A stretch of DNA of 64,000 bases from assembly GCF_017377395.1 (NCBI RefSeq), contig NZ_CP061800.1, positions 4,237,633 to 4,301,632 on the forward strand. The letters run 5' to 3'. Source of the DNA: Desulfonema magnum (GTDB lineage: Bacteria > Desulfobacterota > Desulfobacteria > Desulfobacterales > 4be13). Position numbers and translations under genes: made by a program. Shown in pieces: positions 58,644 to 64,000 of the stretch (the first letter of the stretch is position 1; the number at the start of each line of letters is the position of its first letter). The notes under the pieces are model-generated. The model worked only from the letters and a program-made list of their open reading frames with translations. It was not told the DNA's origin and searched no databases.

Positions 58644-59495
58644 TCAAAACACGATTCCCACATACCCCACAAAGCTGTCTCCGGGATGTTTGTCATAGCT
58701 GCTGGCATAAGCAATGGATTCTGCCCGGTCCGCGCCCAGGTGTTTCGCAGTGGCAATGGCGGTTGCCGCGGCCCCGGCACAGCAGGCGTTCTGGCTTTTC
58801 AAGGCTTCGTTGATGACTCCCAAAGGATCCATAGCAAGCATTTTATCAATAATTCTGCGGTCATTTTCATTACGCACCCAGTCAATGGCTCCTGAACCTG
58901 TTCCTTTGGGCGTAAACCCATAATTAAGACCGTAATGAGTAAGGTCAGTGGAACCAATAACTTTCATTTGCAGACCCAGGCGGGTTGAAATCTCTGCAAC
59001 CGCCCTTCCGATTTCAAGGGAACTTGCCGCGGGAGGCACGCCTATGGGAATGATTCTCACATCTTCAAAAAAATATTTTATAAACGGAAGCTGAAGTTCA
59101 ATGGTATTGTCCTGGGTGAACCTCTGAGCGGTTTCAATTTTAAACGTAAATTTTTGGGTGAGTTCATCTGCCAGGGATTTTTCGATCTGAATCTCGCCGA
59201 ACGGGGTTTCCCATGCGCCTTCTGTCATAATATAACAAGGAGAGCCCGGCCCAAGGTGCATTCCGAAAACAACAATAACATCCGGTGGTTCTTCTTCTGC
59301 AAGACAATGAATGACGTTGCAGGCGATACTGCCTGAAAAATACCATCCGGCATGAGGTACAATTCCTCCGCTCAGCGTTCTGTCTGAAGTGAGTCTGACT
59401 TCACCTGCTTTAAGGAAATTATTAATTTCCTTTTCACATTCAGCCGCGTTCCCCGGGTACCAGGTTCCTGCAAAAACTGATCTTCTTGCATTCAT
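58644..59495 (-). CDS. amrB: AmmeMemoRadiSam system protein B (MEMO-like)
   Basis: A 283-residue protein; AAAGGAGGGATATCC precedes the ATG at 59495. It is a MEMO/LigB-type fold: FAGTWYPG at the N-terminus, GGIVPHAGWYFSG (metal-type His), VFGMHLGPG, TQDNTIELQLPF, IGSTDLTHYG and SYDKHPGDSFVGYVGI. Family members occur with AmmeMemoRadiSam proteins A and C; those partners are not in this window. The biochemical role remains uncertain, since the relation to class III extradiol dioxygenases suggests a metal centre but no confirmed bacterial substrate. Confidence 0.9.
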   Translation of the reverse strand: MNARRSVFAGTWYPGNAAECEKEINNFLKAGEVRLTSDRTLSGGIVPHAGWYFSGSIACNVIHCLAEEEPPDVIVVFGMHLGPGSPCYIMTEGAWETPFGEIQIEKSLADELTQKFTFKIETAQRFTQDNTIELQLPFIKYFFEDVRIIPIGVPPAASSLEIGRAVAEISTRLGLQMKVIGSTDLTHYGLNYGFTPKGTGSGAIDWVRNENDRRIIDKMLAMDPLGVINEALKSQNACCAGAAATAIATAKHLGADRAESIAYASSYDKHPGDSFVGYVGIVF

Positions 59496-59584
59496 GGATA
59501 TCCCTCCTTTTTTAAATGAGTTAAGACCTCTCAGGTTTTGAAGTTTCAGAAAAAAGAGATCGCCCGATATTACACAAATATACT

Positions 59585-59924
59585 GATTATAACGGATTTA
59601 GGGGAGGGCCGACCAAGCCCTGTAAGGGCGGCATATTTGTAGTAATTTAGGCAATTCCGAACGGATCCGGAGTGCAAAAATTTTATTTTTGCGCCTGCGA
59701 AAAAGCATTTTTCGCACTCCGGAGAAAATATCGGAAAACCCGCTTATGCTTAAGTCAGCCGTATTGCCCCCCCCTGCCAGGCCCCGTAAGGGCGGCATAT
59801 TTTCAGCAAACCTGCTGTTGCAAATATGCCGCCCTTACGGGGTCTGGTCGGCCCGGCATGATGAATGCTACAAATATGTCGCGTCCACGGGGCTTTAACA
59901 GCCTCCCCTAAATCCGTTATAATC
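59585..59924. repeat. MITE-like element, family GATTATAACGGA, copy 3, with a single central hairpin
   Basis: Perfect 23-bp terminal inverted repeats (GATTATAACGGATTTAGGGG + AGG). Inside are GCCCTGTAAGGGCGGCATATTTG-like arms and one copy of the TCCGGAGTGC hairpin (59666–59723). It is the unamplified form of the element at 13624–15590. Confidence 0.88.
59666..59723 (-). repeat. Single 58-bp TCCGGAGTGC hairpin, opposite orientation to the 13.7-kb array
   Basis: The reverse complement begins TCCGGAGTGCGAAAAATGCT and ends TTTTTGCACTCCGGA. It differs from the 58-bp hairpin of the 90-bp units at only a few inner bases. Confidence 0.88.
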
Positions 59925-60361
59925 AAAAAATAAAATAGAAACATATCCAGTGGCTTTATTCAATATTTTTTTGGGAAACTGGAGGTTTCTCGTGAGTATT
60001 TATATGAAAATTAATAAAGTTAAGAGTTCTTTCATGTTTCGTTGTAAGCGAACCGCTCATGACCGTTTATTTGAACTTCCCTTTACTGAGGATATTTTTC
60101 TTGCATATAAGCTGATATTATAGTAAAAATTTTCTGTGTTTTTTCATACAGGTGTCAGGTGTCAGGCGTTAACTATCAGAAAAAACACTGAAAATTTCAT
60201 ATTTTCTTGCCACCGAAAAACCATGGCTGTCTGAAAAAAAGCGTCAGGAGGGATGTAAAGAATTTATCAGGTTGTTGTAATTAGAAACAAAGGGCTAATC
60301 TGTATGTTGACTCTCCTTTTTTGAGTTTCAACTGATTTTTATTAAGAAAGGGTGATTTGCA
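59925..60361. other. Intergenic region upstream of a small membrane protein gene
   Basis: AT-rich, no gene. A GTGTCAGGTGTCAGGC short direct repeat lies near 60154. The promoter for the downstream gene should be here but is not obvious. Confidence 0.45.
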
Positions 60362-60670
60362 ATGAGAGATAAAATAATAAAATTTATCATAGTGATGCTT
60401 GTTTGCGGCAGTGTATATTTCCTGCTGACCAATCATATCATATTTTATACAGGCGGCGAAGAACTCCAGTGGGAAATATTGCCAAAAACAACCATCAGTT
60501 TTGAAGAGACATTCGTAAGTTTGGAAACAGGTGAGTACGGAGGTCTTAAAAGCATTCTGGAAAAAGGCACATTACAGGAAGACGGTCTCGGAGCTATTCT
60601 TGTGGAATGGGAGCTTATATCTGAGGACGGGTTGCGTCGTTTGGAAGAAGAAATCGCTGCTGAAGAATAA
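60362..60670 (+). CDS. Small single-pass membrane protein of unknown function
   Basis: A 102-residue protein with AGAAAGGG before the ATG. One transmembrane helix (residues 7–23) follows a short positive N-terminus, so the acidic remainder is probably extracytoplasmic. The soluble part (LQWEILPKTTISFEETFVS, LGAILVEWELISEDGL) has no family I recognise. A strong terminator 40 bp downstream makes it a monocistronic gene. Confidence 0.75.
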   Translation: MRDKIIKFIIVMLVCGSVYFLLTNHIIFYTGGEELQWEILPKTTISFEETFVSLETGEYGGLKSILEKGTLQEDGLGAILVEWELISEDGLRRLEEEIAAEE

Positions 60671-60709
60671 CTAAGTTTTTATTTTAATAATATCAGGAAA
60701 ATTTCATAC

Positions 60710-60749
60710 AAAGATTCTGTCTTTTAAAAAAGTCAGAATCTTTTTTTTT
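60710..60749 (+). terminator. Rho-independent terminator
   Basis: AAAGATTCTG and its exact complement CAGAATCTTT form a 10-bp stem around a short loop, followed by nine Ts on the plus strand. It ends the small membrane protein transcript and may also slow the opposing lnt transcript. Confidence 0.9.
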
Positions 60750-60755
60750 GGACAT

Positions 60756-62396
60756 TCACTTTAAAAATATTTTTCGCCTGCGGAGCCATTCGGATATTTT
60801 TGAAATTGGAAACTGAAAAACTGAAACAAGCAGAGTGATGACAAGGCAAATCATGGCAAACAGATCTCCGAAACAGGTATAAAATGTTTTTTGGTTCAGC
60901 ACCGGAACAGAACAAGTCATAACCGCATCTTCAAAAAGCGGGGTGGTGCTGATAACTCTGCCCGCAGGGTCGGCAAATCCGCTGATACCCGTGTTGGCTG
61001 ACCGTATTAAGGACCGCTTGTTTTCCACTGCTCTGAATATGGTCATGGAAAAATGCTGATACGGCGCGCTGGTGTTGCCATACCATGCGTCATTGGTAAT
61101 ATTGATCAGCAATCCCGCGTTATTCTTTGCCATCATCCGGGAAAGATTTGGGAAAATAATTTCATAGCAGATTTGCAGACCCAGGCTGTAATTATCAAAC
61201 GGAATTGTGTTACCCTCTTTTCCTTGTGTGAAATCACCGACATGCTCCACAATTTTACCCAGAAAAGGCAGCCACTTTTTTAATGGAACATATTCTCCGA
61301 ACGGAACCAGATGGGTCTTGTCATATTGCCCGGAAATCGTTCCGTCCGGGTTTATCAGATAAACGCTGTTATAGTATTCTGTGTGATTTTTGTGCATAAA
61401 GGACGGGCTTCCGATCAGGAAGCCTGCCCCGGTTTTTTGCATGCCTTTTAAAACCATTTCAGTCAGTTTGACATTATACAGAAAATAAAAAGGTGTGGCA
61501 GTTTCAGGCCATACCACAAGGTCAGGATTATCTTTTCTGGCAGAAAAAGACAAATCAATATATTTTTGTATGGTCTCCATTCGAAATTCAGGGTCCCATT
61601 TTTTTGCCTGATCAATATTTCCCTGGACAATTGTAACCCGTGCGGACGGAGCATCAGAGATCATTTCATCAACGGAACTTACACGATATTTTCCATAAGA
61701 CCAGACCACGCTGAAAACAAAGACAAATGTAAATGCTGATATGGCTGCAACACGTTTTGAAATTGTCATTCCCTGCCATTCTTTCCCTGTCAGACAAAGA
61801 AATATCAGAAAAATTGAGCTGTTGGATAAAATAATCAGAAAAGACACACCATATACGCCCAATATATCTGAAATCTGTATCAGATACAGATTGTTAAACT
61901 GGGAATATCCCATCAGTTCCCAAGGAAATCCTGAAAAAAGAAATGAGCGCACATATTCCAATGAGACCCATAAGACAGGGATCAAGGTAAAACCCGCAAC
62001 AGGTTTGGAAAACAGCCTGATGATCCCTGTTGAAAAAACAGCCACATAAAGGGCAAGATACGCGGAGAAAAGGAACAGTACAGGCACACTCACATATAAA
62101 GGAAGGCCTCCATATGTTTTCATTGTATAAGCAAGCCAGTAAGTAAGGGTGAGATAATGGACAAGTCCTGTGACAAAGCCAAGACGAAATCCGTCCTTTA
62201 AAGAGACATTCTTTAATGCCAGCAGTAACGGAACAATGGCAAACCAGGCAAACCCGGCAATGCCGGTCTTGGGAAAAGCGCCGGTCAGCAGCAAACCGCT
62301 TGACACAGCTAAAATGAAATTGAAAATTGAAAATTGAAAATTGAAAATTGGTTTTGAATGCCAAATGTCGGGCCTATGTCCTGATTTTATTTTCAT
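60756..62396 (-). CDS. lnt: Apolipoprotein N-acyltransferase
   Basis: About 546 residues from the ATG at 62396 (a TTG five codons upstream is the alternative; neither has a strong ribosome binding site). The N-terminal half has about six transmembrane helices. The nitrilase-like half carries the catalytic triad Glu in VVWPETATPF (about 295), Lys in YDKTHLVPFGEYVP (about 360) and Cys in LQICYEIIFP (about 408), and ends with a last membrane helix. It adds the third acyl chain to lipoproteins in the inner membrane, where the lipoprotein nuclease of this window would be a substrate. Residues about 17–27 (FNFQFSIFNF) are encoded by a heptanucleotide repeat, so the reading frame depends on its copy number. 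It starts 17 bp after the LOG-family gene. Confidence 0.9.
   Translation of the reverse strand: MKIKSGHRPDIWHSKPIFNFQFSIFNFILAVSSGLLLTGAFPKTGIAGFAWFAIVPLLLALKNVSLKDGFRLGFVTGLVHYLTLTYWLAYTMKTYGGLPLYVSVPVLFLFSAYLALYVAVFSTGIIRLFSKPVAGFTLIPVLWVSLEYVRSFLFSGFPWELMGYSQFNNLYLIQISDILGVYGVSFLIILSNSSIFLIFLCLTGKEWQGMTISKRVAAISAFTFVFVFSVVWSYGKYRVSSVDEMISDAPSARVTIVQGNIDQAKKWDPEFRMETIQKYIDLSFSARKDNPDLVVWPETATPFYFLYNVKLTEMVLKGMQKTGAGFLIGSPSFMHKNHTEYYNSVYLINPDGTISGQYDKTHLVPFGEYVPLKKWLPFLGKIVEHVGDFTQGKEGNTIPFDNYSLGLQICYEIIFPNLSRMMAKNNAGLLINITNDAWYGNTSAPYQHFSMTIFRAVENKRSLIRSANTGISGFADPAGRVISTTPLFEDAVMTCSVPVLNQKTFYTCFGDLFAMICLVITLLVSVFQFPISKISEWLRRRKIFLK
62318..62350 (-). repeat. Heptanucleotide repeat inside the 5' coding region of lnt
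   Basis: AATTGAA is repeated four times plus a partial unit (period 7) and is read on the minus strand as part of the lnt frame. The downstream membrane helices start directly after it, and no ATG lies between the repeat and the first helix. Confidence 0.85.
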
Positions 62397-62413
62397 GTTT
62401 GGAATGTCCAATT

Positions 62414-63055
62414 TTAAATTTTCACCGTCTTTTTTACGGCCCTTATAATTTCATCAGGCTCGTCAGCAACTTGTAAGATATTCATATCCTGAGGAGATAT
62501 CCGCTTTTCAGCGAGGGGGGCGGATTTAATCCACTCCATGAGCCCTGACCAATAATCAGAACCGACCAGGATGACCGGAAGCGGCTTTATGCAACGGATT
62601 TGAACAAATGCAACTGTTTCGAAAAGTTCATCCAGCGTTCCGAAGCCTCCCGGCATGATGATATAGGCCATTGCATATTTGATGAGCATCACTTTGCGGA
62701 TAAAGAAGTAGTTAAAATCAAATCTGACATTGGCATATGGATTGGGTTCCTGTTCGACAATATTCAGGCCCACGGAAGTTCCTCCGGCTTGGGCCGCGCC
62801 TTTGTTTGCTGCCTCCATGATACCGCCTCCGCCACCGGTAAGAACGGTAAATCCGTTTTTTACCAAAAGCCCGGCCAGTTTTTCAGTTTTTTTATAAACA
62901 GGATCATCGGGTTGGATTTGGGCAGACCCGAAAATACTCACGGCCGGCCCCAATTCATGAAGCCTTTCAAAGCCTTTCAAAAATTCCCTCATAATTTTGA
63001 AAAGTTGCCATGCTTCGCCTTTTTTAAAGGCATTAATTAAAAATTGTTTTTTCAT
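62414..63055 (-). CDS. LOG family (TIGR00730) nucleotide phosphoribohydrolase
   Basis: About 213 residues from the ATG at 63055; a GTG 15 bases earlier is possible, and neither start has an ideal ribosome binding site. A Rossmann-type fold with SIFGSAQIQP, VLTGGGGGIMEAANKGA, GLNIVEQEPN and the signature IIMPGGFGTLDELFE (about 128–142). Proteins of this family, once labelled lysine decarboxylases, hydrolyse nucleoside 5'-monophosphates (cytokinin-activating LOG in plants, PpnN-type in bacteria). It is the first gene of a likely two-gene unit with lnt. Confidence 0.88.
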   Translation of the reverse strand: MKKQFLINAFKKGEAWQLFKIMREFLKGFERLHELGPAVSIFGSAQIQPDDPVYKKTEKLAGLLVKNGFTVLTGGGGGIMEAANKGAAQAGGTSVGLNIVEQEPNPYANVRFDFNYFFIRKVMLIKYAMAYIIMPGGFGTLDELFETVAFVQIRCIKPLPVILVGSDYWSGLMEWIKSAPLAEKRISPQDMNILQVADEPDEIIRAVKKTVKI

Positions 63056-63687
63056 TCGCTCCCATATCACTTATCGTTTTTACATAAATAACTTACCGTA
63101 ATTATAAAACATATCCAAATATAAAAAATATCACCTATTTGCTGTCTTGTCAATGATTTCACATTGACATCTGTGATGTTTTTTGATAAAAGTTTTTATT
63201 TTAAAATGTGAACATTTCCATTATTCAACAATTCTGATTCTGATGACTTTTATATCTTACCAGCAATTCTGATTTGAGAAATAATCAATGCAAAAATTCA
63301 TGTAGCATAAGATATTATTGATCTTAATTTCAATATATTATGCTTTTATAGGTATTTGTTTACAATCAAAATCAGAATGCCAGTATGTTACGGTGTATTC
63401 CAAAACAGGATGTTGAACCGCCAGGAAGCGATTTTCACCTCTGTTGATTTTTCCCTTTATTTTATTTTAAATTTCTGCTGAAGTTATACTGGCGGGCAGT
63501 ATATTGGAGCATTTTAGATATCCCGGGAATGAATAACATTTGTTTTTGGTCATCAGATTTCTGTCAAAATAACCCTAAAAAAACTGATTATCAAATTTTA
63601 ACATTTATTTTTTAATTTTAAGGAGTGTTGAAAATACTGTCACAAAGCATTGAATACAGTTTTTCAGACAGACAAGTACCTCAAAAT
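63056..63687. other. Divergent AT-rich intergenic region
   Basis: No gene. Promoters for the LOG–lnt pair (minus) and for the HPr gene (plus) should lie here. An AAGGAG motif at 63620–63625 suggests that HPr translation could start slightly earlier than the ATG used here. Confidence 0.5.
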
Positions 63688-63972
63688 ATGGACCGTTCAT
63701 TTAAAGAATTTTCAAAAGATGTTGTTATCGTAAACGAATTGGGCCTTCATGCAAGATCAGCAGCCAGAATAGCGGAAATTGCGGGCAGTGCGAAATCAGA
63801 AGTACGAATCAGAAAAGGAGAGGAAGAGGTGGATGCGAAAAGCATTATTGACATGCTTACGCTCGGATGTGCAAAAAATTCAACGATAACAATAAAGATT
63901 GGCGATTATGACTCAGATATTAATATCCTGAACCGTATTGTCGAATTGGTTGAAAGCGGATTTGGAGAATAA
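63688..63972 (+). CDS. ptsH: HPr-type phosphocarrier protein
   Basis: 94 residues from the ATG at 63688, close to the usual HPr length. An in-frame GTG at 63625 would add 21 residues with no HPr resemblance, although AAGGAG is close to that codon. The phospho-His is in LGLHARSA (His 21), and the regulatory serine region is EVDAKSIIDML (Ser 52). It transfers phosphate from enzyme I to IIA proteins or serves regulatory roles in PTS-poor bacteria. The next gene begins six bases after the stop. Confidence 0.9.
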   Translation: MDRSFKEFSKDVVIVNELGLHARSAARIAEIAGSAKSEVRIRKGEEEVDAKSIIDMLTLGCAKNSTITIKIGDYDSDINILNRIVELVESGFGE

Positions 63973-63978
63973 AGGAAT

Positions 63979-64000
63979 ATGTCGGATACAGACCCCCGGG
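63979..64000 (+). CDS. Start of the next gene, probably PTS enzyme I (partial)
   Basis: AAAGGA four bases before an ATG opens a frame MSDTDPR that runs off the window, six bases after the HPr stop. The ptsI identity is inferred only from the usual ptsH–ptsI order. Confidence 0.4.

Noticed and set aside
63625-63687. Upstream GTG start for HPr
   Set aside because: The added 21 residues have no HPr resemblance; the ATG at 63688 gives the normal length. The nearby AAGGAG keeps the earlier start possible.

Overview
The window looks like the accessory-rich chromosome of a large-genome, sensory-rich deltaproteobacterium (Desulfobacterota). Filamentous or multicellular sulfate reducers of the Desulfonema / magnetotactic-aggregate type are the best guess. 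The reasons are a DUF134–NifX-like–Mrp ATPase cluster, a MEMO-type AmmeMemoRadiSam B gene, multi-PAS sensor kinases, one enormous surface-type protein and an unusual load of palindromic repeats. No rRNA or tRNA gene was seen, so the taxonomic call is inference.

Layout. 1–5.2 kb, all minus strand: an ElyC/YdcF-like envelope protein (cut by the window edge), a lipoprotein endonuclease I, an MscS-like channel and an AqpZ-type aquaporin, separated by palindromic elements. 5.4–8.3 kb: an ISAzo13-type insertion sequence with visible terminal repeats and a second, IS4-superfamily transposase. 8.5–21.1 kb, signalling: a multi-PAS hybrid histidine kinase split by a 28-bp tandem duplication, CheA, a REC–GGDEF diguanylate cyclase and a GAF–PAS histidine kinase. 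21.1–43.4 kb is one gene of 7,417 codons (minus strand) for a secreted protein with about 50 SdrD_B/Cna_B-like calcium-binding domains and several DUF11 domains. It is followed on the same strand by the GAF–PAS kinase and the diguanylate cyclase. 44.4–49.5 kb: a flavodoxin-like reductase with a zinc ribbon, a J-domain protein and a secreted FG-GAP/dockerin-type protein. 51.2–56.3 kb: DUF134 regulator, NifX-like protein, Mrp/NBP35 ATPase, then a CstA transporter. 57.1–64 kb: TsaE, MEMO-like protein, a small membrane protein, Lnt, a LOG-family hydrolase, HPr and the first codons of what is probably enzyme I.

The most unusual layer is the repeat DNA. One MITE-like family (ends like GATTATAACGGATTTAGGGG) occurs three times. 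In one copy (13.6–15.6 kb) its central 58-bp hairpin is amplified as about twenty 90-bp units, while another copy (59.6–59.9 kb) still holds the single ancestral hairpin. The same TCCGGAGTGC core builds two further arrays (54-bp units at 49.8–50.4 kb; 142-bp units with nested 45-bp subunits at 57.6–58.5 kb). A separate 32-bp hairpin array lies between the convergent cheA and diguanylate cyclase genes. Other palindromic families occur in pairs or triples, one nested inside another, and repeat ends supply the stop codons of aqpZ and tsaE. Heptanucleotide repeats (period 7) sit immediately before, after or inside four genes, including inside the reading frame at the 5' end of lnt.

Working picture: a sensory and cyclic-di-GMP module is physically linked to a giant adhesin or matrix-like protein, in a genome where mobile palindromes are being locally amplified and are reshaping gene ends. 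The domain calls are strong. The adhesin role, the regulatory link and any function of the arrays are inference.
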